Below, piece by piece: positions 26,268 to 36,125 of a DNA stretch of 64,000 bases (positions are counted from its first letter, which is position 1; each line of letters starts with the position of its first letter). A program made the translations under genes and the position numbers. The notes below the pieces were generated by a model that did no database searches, was not told the origin of the DNA, and saw nothing but the letters and a program-made list of their open reading frames with translations. Origin of the DNA: Pseudoalteromonas aurantia. Its GTDB lineage: Bacteria > Pseudomonadota > Gammaproteobacteria > Enterobacterales > Alteromonadaceae. The DNA lies in the NCBI RefSeq assembly GCF_005886875.1, contig NZ_PNBY01000050.1, positions 1-64,000 on the forward strand. The letters run 5' to 3'.

Positions 26268-28859
26268 TTACTTGCCGTCTTTACCTGGGTAATAGATGAC
26301 GACAGGTTCAGAATAATTCGGCGCATGATCGTAGCTAAATACACCATAGTACTTACTCAAATCTGCATTACCAAAGTTATCCAATGTATACATATCGGGC
26401 CCACCATACAGCTTCACGCCATCAAATGGAGAACGAGGTGGGTGAAAACGATTTCTAACCACAAAACACCCCACTAAATCACCGCTATCTGGGTTATCCC
26501 ACATGAGTTTTACCACCCCATTTTCGACTTGAGTTTGCAAGTTAGTCGGCGCTGGTAACGGCTCATTGCGCCGTTCAATATAGTTAATATTGAGCGTCGC
26601 AGCCTGCTCTGCATAACAATCAGCCCAATTCACTAAGGCATTACGTGCTTGAGATTCTGCCGTCGCACGAATAATAAAGTAATAAGGTGTTTGTGCTTTA
26701 TGCAAACGAGCTAATTCTTGTAAAGAATAACTATCAAAAATAAAGTTATGCGCGCTGCGCTCTTTGAGTTGCTCGTTGCTGACTTCATAGCCAATATATT
26801 CGATTTTTTGCCGCTGCTTTACATGTTTAAAATCAACATCTTTTAGCTCAACCAACTCAACCGTAAAGCGGACATCTTTCGCTGACGACAAACTATTGCG
26901 GCTATATAATGTTAAGCATGCCTGAGTAAACACGGTTCTCAGCGGGTCGAGCTGCTGTAAATGCTCAAAGGCTAATTGCCCATAAACAATATTACCTTGA
27001 GTATCAAACCCTGAGGCCAATTTATCATTCACAACTTTGTCTTGATAAATGGTATTACATGAAGAAACTGCCAGCGCCACCGTTTGTTCTGGCAGCTGAT
27101 AAATCAATTCTAAATTAGGACGGTAATGCAAGCCGCTGCCAAACGGGCCATAGCCGATGTCAAACTGCATAACTTGAGAGTCATTACCCAATGGTAAACT
27201 ATCTGGGCCCTGCAGGCGTAACAACACGGTTTTATCACCGAGGAGCTTATTCAATAATGTGCGTTCAACCCCATTAAAAGCCCACTTTAACCAAATACCT
27301 TGAGTCATCTTATCTGATTCAATAGTTTGCCCTAAAGTGTGTAACGGCGTTGCTTCAGCAATTTTATTGAAGTCATAGATATCATCGATCAAGGTCGAGT
27401 CTAAAATTGAGATTGACCACTCGCCATATTTTTCTATTTTGGTGGCAACCCGATTCATGGGATATAAAAAAAACTGCGCGGTTTCAATAGTAGAACCTAT
27501 TGGAATGGTACTTAAATCATATGCCACGACCCCTAAGCTCACGCCGCGGTTTTTATCAACGCCAATAAACATCGAGTTATAACCAAAATGTTCTTTATTC
27601 TTCGTACTAAAATTTTGCGACAAGTAACCAACTTGCTCCCTAGCAGGAAACAGCGTACGCCCACATTGATGCGTTGCTAATGTGGTTTTTAAACGCAGTT
27701 CAGGCCGAAAAGGTGATTTAATTTTAGTGACCTTGTCTACGGCGCGAATATTATAAAAATAAAAATGACCACTGTTTAACTGAGTATCAATAAAGGTCTG
27801 TGACTTAGTGATCGCCACTAAGTTTTCTTCCGTGCATGGACTTTTATTGTGCTCACTACGATAGACTTCAAAATAAATATCATCACGCTGATCATACTGC
27901 CACTGCAATTCAACCGTGTCATGAGTCACTTTTCCAATGGTAAAATCTGACACCCGACTTGGCGCCAGAGGAGAGTAGTTTATTGCTTCACTTAACGCAT
28001 GAACAACTGCGGGAATATTCTCTGCCACACTTTGCGACATATTCTTCATATAATCAGGAATATTGCGGGTGCCCACTTCGACTACTGTGGCGATAATCCC
28101 CTTGCGATAATAGTATTCTCTGCCACTACCTTGGATCAACTGAGCAGGCGGCTTACCGCGATGAATACCATATTGTCGCCCCGTTACCTTGCGAATTTCA
28201 TTATTCATATTGGCACACAATACATTTAAATCCGTGCCTTCAATCTCTACTTCATGATTAAATTTATGTGCCGGAAAAAACACGTTGCCTTGTGAGTGGT
28301 AATCTAACGCGATACGAATGTTGTCGTGTGATTCAACAAAGTCTCTAATCGCACATGTTTCTGGTTCAGAAAAGGCATGAGGGCCGCCATAAGTATTCAT
28401 ATGCGTATTTTGATTACGCATAAATTTGGCATCAAAGTTACGGTTTAAATCCACGCCAAAAGTACCATCACCATTATTGCGACGATTCTTACGCCAAAAT
28501 GAAAAGTGATTACGAGAATATTCAAACCCATCAGGGTTCAAGCATGGCACCATATAGAGGGTATTTCGTGTTAATGCCGTTTGTAATTTAGGGTTGAAGC
28601 GGTAATTATCAATCACATATTCTATAAATTTAATCGCCAATTCATTGCCAATCCACTCTCTTGCATGGATCGACCCTGTGTATAACAAAGCTGGCTTATC
28701 ATCAGCATAGGTAACATCAAGTGATAACGTGACCAGCATAATAGGTCGTTCTTCCCACGTTTGACCAATACTTTGTAATCGGATCAAGTGGGGATGTTCG
28801 CTCATAGCCTGCTGCAAAAAATCGATGGTATCTTGATACGAAGCGTATTGAATTTTCAT
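26268..28859 (-). CDS. M14 zinc carboxypeptidase with FN3 and DNRLRE-like modules
   Basis: 863 residues. The first 290 are an M14 catalytic domain: HAREW gives His65 and Glu68, His188 (DYHSQG) is the third zinc ligand, DLNRNF (137-142) binds the C-terminal carboxylate, and Glu261 is the general base. After it come an FN3 domain (about 303-393), two beta-rich modules resembling DNRLRE (about 400-600 and 600-765), and a final FN3-like part. No signal peptide is visible, odd for such modules. Two ATP-grasp genes lie directly upstream on the same strand and an M20 peptidase beyond, suggesting a joint peptide-related role. Confidence 0.85.
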   Translation of the reverse strand: MKIQYASYQDTIDFLQQAMSEHPHLIRLQSIGQTWEERPIMLVTLSLDVTYADDKPALLYTGSIHAREWIGNELAIKFIEYVIDNYRFNPKLQTALTRNTLYMVPCLNPDGFEYSRNHFSFWRKNRRNNGDGTFGVDLNRNFDAKFMRNQNTHMNTYGGPHAFSEPETCAIRDFVESHDNIRIALDYHSQGNVFFPAHKFNHEVEIEGTDLNVLCANMNNEIRKVTGRQYGIHRGKPPAQLIQGSGREYYYRKGIIATVVEVGTRNIPDYMKNMSQSVAENIPAVVHALSEAINYSPLAPSRVSDFTIGKVTHDTVELQWQYDQRDDIYFEVYRSEHNKSPCTEENLVAITKSQTFIDTQLNSGHFYFYNIRAVDKVTKIKSPFRPELRLKTTLATHQCGRTLFPAREQVGYLSQNFSTKNKEHFGYNSMFIGVDKNRGVSLGVVAYDLSTIPIGSTIETAQFFLYPMNRVATKIEKYGEWSISILDSTLIDDIYDFNKIAEATPLHTLGQTIESDKMTQGIWLKWAFNGVERTLLNKLLGDKTVLLRLQGPDSLPLGNDSQVMQFDIGYGPFGSGLHYRPNLELIYQLPEQTVALAVSSCNTIYQDKVVNDKLASGFDTQGNIVYGQLAFEHLQQLDPLRTVFTQACLTLYSRNSLSSAKDVRFTVELVELKDVDFKHVKQRQKIEYIGYEVSNEQLKERSAHNFIFDSYSLQELARLHKAQTPYYFIIRATAESQARNALVNWADCYAEQAATLNINYIERRNEPLPAPTNLQTQVENGVVKLMWDNPDSGDLVGCFVVRNRFHPPRSPFDGVKLYGGPDMYTLDNFGNADLSKYYGVFSYDHAPNYSEPVVIYYPGKDGK

Positions 28860-28904
28860 AGTGTTCCCTAATGGCTGAAAGTGGCAAAGAGAAAAAAACC
28901 ATGC

Positions 28905-30293
28905 CTAATGACATGGTTTTCCTATGGCAACTTGCTGCCAATGAGAGACAATTTTTTGTAGCTTTTTATCTTTAAGGTTTTTCACCACACAAAGCTTTTC
29001 AGGCTCAGTGTTCAGAACATCAACCACGCCATGCGCACCAAAAGTATGCATGATCTCATCGAGCATCTTCTCGCCAATGCCTTTGACTTGCGACAATATT
29101 GCCCGTATTTGTACATCACTATATATCGGTAACTGCTCAGCATTATCATTGGCGGCTTCATCTCCTCCCGCCACACTGTGCAGCATAGGCTGGGCTATAT
29201 TCACCGAGTGCTTAAGCACAAAGTTATCTTGTAAATTCCACACTTCACTCGGCCACTCTTCTTGTGACATAGGCTGCGTATCTAAAATTGGATAATTTTT
29301 CTCATCTAGATCCGTGAACATTTCACCGCAATCTTGGCTAGGTGTATAACGAGAAAAACCAATGTGGCGCATGGTACGCAAAAGTCGCATATCAATTTTA
29401 CCTAGCTCTTCCCAGTTATAAATTGGAATATGCGGTAACGCAAAACGACCATCCCCCAATAACCACATCAAATACTGCCCAATCCAATCCCGTATATATG
29501 GAAAAGCAGCAAAGGCTGTCGCACACTCTAAAATTCGTAACTTACCATCTTTACCCAGTGCAATATCACACGCCCAGTATTCAGCATTGGCTGCTTTTGA
29601 AGTGCGAATAGCCAGCTCTAGTACTGAGTTAGGCACAGCTTGGTAATCCATACTGCCACCTTGGCTGGTGTTCGTTAACCACTCGCCTTCTGGCGGTCGA
29701 CGCCAGAAGGCGCATACGGGTTTATGACCTATCAACATAACCCGAATATCGGCTTCCATGGGCACAAAATCTTGTACATACACCGGGTAGTATCGTTTTT
29801 CACCAAGCAACTGCTGCGCTTGAGCAGCACTATCAACTTTATGAACAAAATAGCCACCATAATTGGAAGGTCCATAGGAACGTTTGATAATTTTTGGATA
29901 TTCGGCACTGGCTAAATAATTTTTTGCCTTTTCTGGGATATAAAAAATCTCAGTATGAGGGGTTGGTAAATCATATTTACGACAAAAATGGGTAACATTT
30001 TCTTTAGACTTATTAGAAAACTGACTATCTAGTGAAGGTAAAAAGCGCACTTCAGGTAACGCGCGCGCAATATCACGAAATGCCTCGTACGCCGTCGCAG
30101 GAATATTGCCAATTAATACCTCTATTTTTTTCTTTTTCACTTCACTGATGAACCGCGCTTTATCATCGCCCCAATGATAGGTCACTTGTTCAATTTTATC
30201 GGGCCAGCCTTTAAAGTTAGACTTATCAAAAAAGCGTAGTACGTAATCTAAATACAATAATCCAATTTTAGGTAATGAAGATTTTACAGTCAT
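28905..30293 (-). CDS. ATP-grasp ligase with C-terminal helix-hairpin-helix domain
   Basis: 462 residues. Residues about 90-300 form an ATP-grasp core of the RimK/glutathione-synthetase type: PKIIKRSYGPSNYGGYFV binds ATP, VYVQDFVPMEADIRVML and RILECATAFA supply the metal-binding acidic residues. Residues about 395-455 contain a helix-hairpin-helix (QVKGIGEKMLDEIMHTFG), rare on a ligase. Such enzymes join a carboxylate to an amine with ATP. It lies three bases after the second ATP-grasp gene and 45 bases before the M14 gene, so the three are one operon. Confidence 0.8.
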   Translation of the reverse strand: MTVKSSLPKIGLLYLDYVLRFFDKSNFKGWPDKIEQVTYHWGDDKARFISEVKKKKIEVLIGNIPATAYEAFRDIARALPEVRFLPSLDSQFSNKSKENVTHFCRKYDLPTPHTEIFYIPEKAKNYLASAEYPKIIKRSYGPSNYGGYFVHKVDSAAQAQQLLGEKRYYPVYVQDFVPMEADIRVMLIGHKPVCAFWRRPPEGEWLTNTSQGGSMDYQAVPNSVLELAIRTSKAANAEYWACDIALGKDGKLRILECATAFAAFPYIRDWIGQYLMWLLGDGRFALPHIPIYNWEELGKIDMRLLRTMRHIGFSRYTPSQDCGEMFTDLDEKNYPILDTQPMSQEEWPSEVWNLQDNFVLKHSVNIAQPMLHSVAGGDEAANDNAEQLPIYSDVQIRAILSQVKGIGEKMLDEIMHTFGAHGVVDVLNTEPEKLCVVKNLKDKKLQKIVSHWQQVAIGKPCH

Positions 30294-30296
30294 TGT

Positions 30297-31256
30297 TTAG
30301 GCCACCTTGGCTGAATGAAGTGCGAGTTTGCGTTGAACCGTGCTGTCGATTAAATCGACCATGGCATCGAGTTTGCTCTGATTAAAGTTGATCCCCAACG
30401 CCTCTTGCTCTGGCGTTGCAAATGCTGGAATGGTATTCACTTCTAGTACCACATATTCTTCTTTGTCTCGGTCATAGATGAGATCGACCCCTGCGATTTC
30501 CAGTCCCAGTAATTGCGTTGCTTTAATAGCTAAATCAATCACCTCCTGACCTGGCTCACGGATAAATACTGTTCCACCACTGGTAATATTCGTTTTCCAA
30601 TCATCCTTTGGCGCTTTGCGGCCATAACAGCCCACACATTTACCATCGACAATATCAATGCGGTAATCCGTATTGTCATAATTAATAAAACGTTCTACAT
30701 AAAAGTACCTCAGATCAGTGCGACTCAAAAATGGCAGCAACATATCAAGCGCCTGTTCACTGTCAATTTTTACAATACCGACCCCGCCCCACCCATCGGT
30801 TGGTTTGTATACTAACTTGCCGCCAAAGTCTCTAATCGCCGCTTTTAACCCATCGATATCATTTTTATGGCATAAACGGTAATCCGCAGTGGCAATGCCG
30901 TGACTACTCAATAAATGTGCAGTGCGAAATTTATCTTCCGCCAATGAAAAAGCATTAAAATTATTTAAGGTAGGAATAGTCTGGCTAAGCACTTGATATA
31001 AATACAACTGATATTGAGTCTGCTGCCCTGCGTTGTAACTTAAAAACGCATCGAGTTGCTCCATAGCCACACCATTACACACAATCTCACCCCCTTGTGC
31101 GCGTGCATCGCGTAAGTTCAACCCGGTACTGGTTTGGATCCCGCGTTCAGCAAGTGCATGAACCAGTTTGTGTTCGATGGCTGAGCCACCGCCATTTTCA
31201 TACATCCAAATACCAACATGAGGTGCTGTCACAATTTTCTCCTTGGTGAGCTGCAT
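30297..31256 (-). CDS. RimK-like ATP-grasp ligase
   Basis: 319 residues. LVYKPTDGWGGVGIVKI is the ATP-binding loop, YFYVERFINYDNTDYRIDIV follows, and YVVLEVNTIPAF is the metal-binding end of the ATP-grasp fold. NITSGGT matches the RimK-type N..sGG motif. The substrate is unknown. The start VGIWMYENGGGSAIE recalls the ATP-grasp protein of the so-called GAK system, but no CofD-like or HprK-like partner is here, so I do not press that. First gene of the ligase-ligase-M14 operon, divergent from the M20 peptidase. Confidence 0.82.
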   Translation of the reverse strand: MQLTKEKIVTAPHVGIWMYENGGGSAIEHKLVHALAERGIQTSTGLNLRDARAQGGEIVCNGVAMEQLDAFLSYNAGQQTQYQLYLYQVLSQTIPTLNNFNAFSLAEDKFRTAHLLSSHGIATADYRLCHKNDIDGLKAAIRDFGGKLVYKPTDGWGGVGIVKIDSEQALDMLLPFLSRTDLRYFYVERFINYDNTDYRIDIVDGKCVGCYGRKAPKDDWKTNITSGGTVFIREPGQEVIDLAIKATQLLGLEIAGVDLIYDRDKEEYVVLEVNTIPAFATPEQEALGINFNQSKLDAMVDLIDSTVQRKLALHSAKVA

Positions 31257-31402
31257 AGCTTTTAAACTGAGCGCTAATTTAAAAGGATCTGTATGACATA
31301 TTTTTGACCAAAAGCCACAGACAAAATTTGTTCATAAAAGCTTCACTTAAATGCAACTGGATCTAGCGAGGATCGGTAATAACAAAACTCAGGGAATCGA
31401 TA

Positions 31403-32551
31403 ATGACGCAGTTAAATTATGATGAATTAGCAGCACTGATCCGCTGCAACTCACACAGTAAAAATAAAGTGAATGTTGACCAACATGGTGAGCAGATGAT
31501 TGAGTTACTAGCACCCCTTGGTTTTTCATTAACGCGCTACCAAAGAGATAACATTGGCGATCATTTACTCTTTCACACGCCCAAACAAGCCGGTCGAAAA
31601 GTCCTGCTACTCGGCCACCTAGATACCGTATTTCCTGAAGGTACATTCACTCAGTTTCAACAAGACAGTGAATGGGTGTATGGGCCTGGAGTATGCGATA
31701 TGAAAGGAGGGAACTTTGTTGCACTCAATGCCTTGAGAGAACTCCGTAAGCAATGTGGCCCCTTATATAATGTTGATTTTTTACTGGTTAGTGATGAGGA
31801 GATTGGCAGTGATGACAGCCAAACACTCACTACTGAACTGGCCAAAAATTACGATGCCTGTTTAGTCTTTGAGGCCGCAGGAAAAGACCATGAAATCGTC
31901 GTCGCCAGAAAAGGTATAGCAACATTTAATATTACAGTGACAGGTAAAGCCGCCCATGCGGGGAACCATTACAGTGACGGAATTGATGCTAATTTTGCCC
32001 TTGCCAATTTGCTGCTGGAAATGACGAGCCTAACAAACCTTAAACAGGGTAGTACTGTGAATGTCGGCAAAATTTCTGGCGGTCTGGGGGCTAATACCAT
32101 TTCACCTAAAGCTAATATGTTAGTCGAGGCACGCTTTACAACACAAGCAGAACAACAACGTTTGCTAAAAGGCATTGAAAGCATCTGCTTGGCGGTTGAA
32201 ATTACCGGTGTTGAAATCGCAATCAGTGGTGGATTACAACGTCCAGTGATGACTCCTACGCCACCGCAAGCGCAATTACTTGAAGAGATAGCTGAGATTT
32301 TACAGCATGATCTGCCCGTTGAACATCGTGGCGGCGTCTCTGATGCGAATACTGTCTCAGCTGCAGGTATACCTACTCTGGATGGTTTTGGCCCTTATGG
32401 AGACGGCGACCATACTATGCATGAGCGCGCACTTAAGTCTAGCTTTGAGCTAAGAGTGGCGCAGGTCACTCGTATCCTTCTCGCGTGGTGCCATGGCAAA
32501 GACGTGACAACAAACCCCCACGTTTCCTCAGTACTCGCACCTTCAACTTAA
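31403..32551 (+). CDS. M20 family metallopeptidase (carboxypeptidase G2-like)
   Basis: 382 residues. LGHLDTVFPEGTF, GPGVCDMKGGNF and VSDEEIGS carry the di-zinc ligands and catalytic acids; VARKGIATFNITVTGKAAHAGNH begins the dimerisation insert. The set fits carboxypeptidase G2-like enzymes, which release glutamate or similar residues from the C-terminus. No signal peptide. Divergent from the ATP-grasp operon, which would be a fitting partner if those ligases add residues such as glutamate. Confidence 0.87.
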   Translation: MTQLNYDELAALIRCNSHSKNKVNVDQHGEQMIELLAPLGFSLTRYQRDNIGDHLLFHTPKQAGRKVLLLGHLDTVFPEGTFTQFQQDSEWVYGPGVCDMKGGNFVALNALRELRKQCGPLYNVDFLLVSDEEIGSDDSQTLTTELAKNYDACLVFEAAGKDHEIVVARKGIATFNITVTGKAAHAGNHYSDGIDANFALANLLLEMTSLTNLKQGSTVNVGKISGGLGANTISPKANMLVEARFTTQAEQQRLLKGIESICLAVEITGVEIAISGGLQRPVMTPTPPQAQLLEEIAEILQHDLPVEHRGGVSDANTVSAAGIPTLDGFGPYGDGDHTMHERALKSSFELRVAQVTRILLAWCHGKDVTTNPHVSSVLAPST

Positions 32552-32569
32552 CGGTTTAATTGCTAAGCA

Positions 32570-33379
32570 TCATTTTTGGCATTGACTGCAAAATATGGTG
32601 CTGCGCTGCCCTAATCGCACTTCTTGTAAAATCGTTTCACAGCTCATACACGGCTGACCTTTGCGACCATAAACCAATAATTGCTGTGCAAAATACCCTG
32701 GCTTGCCATCTGATTGTGAAAAGTCTTTTAGCGTAGTGCCCCCTTGCTCAATTGCCGCTGCTAACGTGTCTTTAATGATAGGAGTCAAAAGTTGGAAACG
32801 TTTCAGTGAGACCTTGCCCGCCTCTTTCTGTGGATGGATCCCTGCTTTAAACAGTGACTCATTGGCATAAATATTCCCTACCCCAACAACAACATGATTA
32901 TCCATAATGAACTGTTTAATCGCCACCTTTTTGCCACGTGAACGTTCATACAGGTGCACAGCGGTAAAGTCGTCGGTTAATGGTTCAGGGCCCAATTTAG
33001 CAAATAACGTATGATCACAGCCCGGCGTTTGCCACAAACATGCGCCAAACCGGCGTGCGTCATTCAACCTCAGCGCCTTACCATTGGCAAAATGCAGCTC
33101 CACATGATCGTGCTTTTTTAATGGCTCTTCAATGGGCACAATCCGTAAATGACCTGACATCCCCAAATGTAAAATAACGCTGCCGATTTCGGTATCTAAC
33201 AATAAATATTTAGCTCGACGACGCACATCAATGATTTTGAGCGTTTCAATGGTTTTAACCTCATCAGGTACAGGCCAGCGGAGTCGCGTATTATGGATAA
33301 GCACTTTGTTCACAACTTGTTCATTAATATGGGGCTTTATGCCTAAACGGCTCACTTCTACTTCTGGTAATTCAGGCAT
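32570..33379 (-). CDS. mutM: Formamidopyrimidine-DNA glycosylase
   Basis: 269 residues. It removes oxidised purines such as 8-oxoguanine from [16 protein letters not shown] gives the catalytic N-terminal Pro and Glu; the C-terminus ends in a C-x2-C...C-x2-C zinc finger (CMSC and CSQC). [15 protein letters not shown] is the conserved middle. Its stop lies 18 bases from the convergent M20 gene. Confidence 0.96.
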   Translation of the reverse strand: MPELPEVEVSRLGIKPHINEQVVNKVLIHNTRLRWPVPDEVKTIETLKIIDVRRRAKYLLLDTEIGSVILHLGMSGHLRIVPIEEPLKKHDHVELHFANGKALRLNDARRFGACLWQTPGCDHTLFAKLGPEPLTDDFTAVHLYERSRGKKVAIKQFIMDNHVVVGVGNIYANESLFKAGIHPQKEAGKVSLKRFQLLTPIIKDTLAAAIEQGGTTLKDFSQSDGKPGYFAQQLLVYGRKGQPCMSCETILQEVRLGQRSTIFCSQCQK

Positions 33380-33409
33380 TATGTTCTCTGTAATATATTT
33401 TTAGACCTA

Positions 33410-33895
33410 TCACTGTTGTGACTGGCCAATATCTAAAGGTAAAAATAGTGTTTGGACTAATTCTTTGGGCACATGCAACCAAAGCTGCTGCTGCTTATCA
33501 AACAGATAGTATTGCCCTTGATCCAGATATAGCTGGTAACTCACAGGTAATTCCTGTCCTGCTAGCCAAAAGCGCGCAACGGAAAGGGCTTTGTCCGCAC
33601 TTAAAGTCACATCAGCCACCTCTAACTTTACTGCTAACCACGCATTGACCAGCGCTTGCACTTGCTCTGGTTTTGCTTGCCAAGGTCCATCTATACGCCA
33701 AGATGTGCCGATTCGCTCAACTTTATAGCCTGGGAATGCCAATGTAAGCACAAAGCTTTGCTCTGGCAGTAAGTGCTGCGGCCCACTGACTTCATTGCTC
33801 GGATTTAATTTATGATGCACCCCATTGAGAAAAAAAATCATTAGTAGCATCGAAAAAATGACAACGTTATTCCACGCTTTACGACTAAGGCCCAT
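33410..33895 (-). CDS. Single-pass membrane protein, hypothetical
   Basis: 161 residues from ATG 33895, which has AGGA six bases upstream; earlier in-frame starts lack one. One membrane helix near residues 9-26 (VVIFSMLLMIFFLNGVH), then a periplasmic domain of about 130 residues with LPEQSFVLTLAFPG and YLDQGQYYLFDKQQQLWLHV. I do not recognise a named family. It lies 30 bases before mutM on the same strand and may be cotranscribed. Confidence 0.7.
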   Translation of the reverse strand: MGLSRKAWNNVVIFSMLLMIFFLNGVHHKLNPSNEVSGPQHLLPEQSFVLTLAFPGYKVERIGTSWRIDGPWQAKPEQVQALVNAWLAVKLEVADVTLSADKALSVARFWLAGQELPVSYQLYLDQGQYYLFDKQQQLWLHVPKELVQTLFLPLDIGQSQQ

Positions 33896-34269
33896 TAACT
33901 TTCCTGTAAAAAATGATGTCTGCAGTGTAGCCATATTTAACCACACAAACAAACATCACAGACTCAATCTGTGTACACCTTAATACGTTAATGCACTTCC
34001 GTCACGATAGCTCAGGGCCTGCCAGTATGCTGTAAAACTGGGCATATTTAATTAATGTCATCCACCACTTTTGTTAACAAAAAGTAACAAGGATACCCTT
34101 AAATCATAAAAATACCATTAAAGTCACGCCACTGAAAAAACACAAAACAGTGATCCATACTCGCTATATGTTTATTCGCTAGCACTTATGTCTAATTTAA
34201 CGATACAAAGCTATTTTATTACCAACATAGTTTGATAGAATATTGGGCAAAATTTAAGGAGCTCCGTCC
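33896..34269. other. Non-coding gap before ppaC
   Basis: No convincing gene. A near-perfect palindrome centred on TTGTTAACAA (34067-34085) may be a regulator site. A TAGAAT at 34236-34241, 29 bases before the ppaC ATG, could be its -10 box. AAGGAG (34256-34261) is the ppaC ribosome site. Confidence 0.4.
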
Positions 34270-35190
34270 ATGGCAATGTATGTAGTGGGTCATAAGATCC
34301 CAGATTCAGATTCTATTTGTGGCGCAATTGCACTTGCGTATTTAAAAAACCAAATTGGCGAAGCCGCCGTTCCAACACGTCTTGGTGATGTTTCTCCTGA
34401 AACACAATTTATCCTTGACCGTTTTGGCTTTGACGCGCCAGAGTTAAAACTGAGCTACGCAGGCGAAGAGGTTTATATTGTTGATCATACTGAAAAGACA
34501 CAAGCGCCAGATGATATTGACGAAGCAACTATCGTTGGCGTAGTTGATCACCACAAGCTTGGTGATTTAACGACGTCAACACCATTAGAGTGTTGGATCC
34601 GCCCAGTAGGCTGTAGTAACACCATTATCAAGATGATGTACGACTTTTACAACGTCGAAATCCCTAAAGATATCGCAGGCTTAATGTTATGCGCAATCTT
34701 AAGCGACACCGTTATTTTTAAATCACCAACCTGTACGACGGCCGACATTAAATGTGTTGAAGCATTGGCTGAAATAGCAGGTGTTGCTGATGCAAAAGAA
34801 CTTGGCATGGACATGTTTAAAGTAAAGTCTGCGGTTGAAGGCACACCCGCTCGAGACCTAGTAATGCGTGACTTTAAAGACTTTAATATGAATGGCAAAC
34901 TCGTTGGTATTGGCCAGTTAGAAGTTATCGACCTATCTGTATTTGACGATATTAAAGCTGATTTAGAAGCCGATATTGCTAAATTGAAAGAAGAGGGTGG
35001 CCGCCACTCTGTGTTGTTACTACTTACCGATATCATGAAAGAAGGATCACAAATGTTGATCGCATCTGATGATGAAAGCATTATTGAAACAGCGTACAAA
35101 GTAACGCCAGAGCAAAGTAGTGTATGGCTAGATGGTGTGCTAAGCCGTAAAAAGCAAGTAGTACCACCTCTACAAGATGCATTTGCTTAA
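34270..35190 (+). CDS. ppaC: Manganese-dependent inorganic pyrophosphatase (family II)
   Basis: 306 residues. It hydrolyses pyrophosphate to phosphate in the cytoplasm. VGHKIPDSDSICGAIAL, VDHTE and VVDHHKLG are the DHH-family metal motifs, and SRKKQVVPPL near the end is the substrate-binding SRKKQ sequence. Length is normal. Strong ribosome site, own promoter region and terminator. Confidence 0.95.
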   Translation: MAMYVVGHKIPDSDSICGAIALAYLKNQIGEAAVPTRLGDVSPETQFILDRFGFDAPELKLSYAGEEVYIVDHTEKTQAPDDIDEATIVGVVDHHKLGDLTTSTPLECWIRPVGCSNTIIKMMYDFYNVEIPKDIAGLMLCAILSDTVIFKSPTCTTADIKCVEALAEIAGVADAKELGMDMFKVKSAVEGTPARDLVMRDFKDFNMNGKLVGIGQLEVIDLSVFDDIKADLEADIAKLKEEGGRHSVLLLLTDIMKEGSQMLIASDDESIIETAYKVTPEQSSVWLDGVLSRKKQVVPPLQDAFA

Positions 35191-35206
35191 ATAGCCTATG
35201 TACCAT

Positions 35207-35236
35207 AAAAAACCGAAGCGATTGCTTCGGTTTTTT
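35207..35236 (+). terminator. Rho-independent terminator after ppaC
   Basis: Nine-base stem AACCGAAGC / GCTTCGGTT with GATT loop, preceded by A6 and followed by T run; classic intrinsic terminator. Confidence 0.92.
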
Positions 35237-35250
35237 GTTAGTGTAATTGA

Positions 35251-35967
35251 ATGCCTATAATTTTCATTGAGCCAGGTATTCTTGCTGTACATACTCAAGT
35301 ACTCGATACCGCGAGCCACCAACACGCTTTGCAGCAGCTCACATTACCAACAGGGTCAGCTCACCTGAGCACTCCTACCACTGACGGTATACGAAGTTAC
35401 CGTGATACAGCACTCGTACTCAAAGAAAATGTGCCTCACCAGCTCACCATGCACTCAGGCTGGGTCATACTTATCGAGCCTACAAGTCAGGTGGGTTTAC
35501 AAGTGAGCGCTATGCTCGCAGGGCGAGAAACACGCTCACTGAACATACCCCATGTGCCCAATGAGTTCAGTCCTCTAACCACCCTCCTTGGGCTATTTAA
35601 CTTACGCTATCAGCAGCAAACTCATCAATATGACCCACGGATCAGCCAACTGCTTAAGCAACTCGATCAATGCTTAGCGGGTCCCTGCATTAAGCCTGAT
35701 CACTGGTTAGCCAAAGACATTGCTCAACAACTTAATCTTTCGCAAAGTCGGTTTTTACATTTATTCAAAGAAAATATGGGGTTACCATGGCGCGCATATC
35801 TACTATGGCGGCGACTCATTTGCGCTATCACGGCATTAAAGGCAGGCCATAGTGCAACACAAGCCGCTTATATGGCTGGGTTTTCCGATAGCGCCCATTT
35901 AAGCCGCACGTTTAAAAAACACTTTGGGATTACATTACAAAAATTGACCGCATTAAATAACAGGTAA
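35251..35967 (+). CDS. AraC-family transcriptional regulator
   Basis: 238 residues. The C-terminal 100 residues hold the double helix-turn-helix: DIAQQLNLSQSRFLHLFKEN and ATQAAYMAGFSDSAHLSRTF. The N-terminal half is a small effector-binding type domain with no clear family. Ligand and targets are unknown. It starts just after the ppaC terminator and faces the transglutaminase-like gene, which could be a target. Confidence 0.88.
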   Translation: MPIIFIEPGILAVHTQVLDTASHQHALQQLTLPTGSAHLSTPTTDGIRSYRDTALVLKENVPHQLTMHSGWVILIEPTSQVGLQVSAMLAGRETRSLNIPHVPNEFSPLTTLLGLFNLRYQQQTHQYDPRISQLLKQLDQCLAGPCIKPDHWLAKDIAQQLNLSQSRFLHLFKENMGLPWRAYLLWRRLICAITALKAGHSATQAAYMAGFSDSAHLSRTFKKHFGITLQKLTALNNR

Positions 35968-36125
35968 TACTTGTCAGACCCATTTGAGCTTCCCTTGGAT
36001 TAAAGACATACACTTTAATCGCCAGTATTGAGTAGCCCATATCTTCTCCACCGATAGCCAGTTTATTCAATTATTGATTTTAAAGTTAAGGCAAAGTACC
36101 TCTATTAACTCTGAGGAAAAATACC

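Noticed and set aside
30297-31256. Assignment of the second ATP-grasp gene to the GAK system
   Set aside because: Only the N-terminal likeness suggests it, and the other GAK components are absent from the window.
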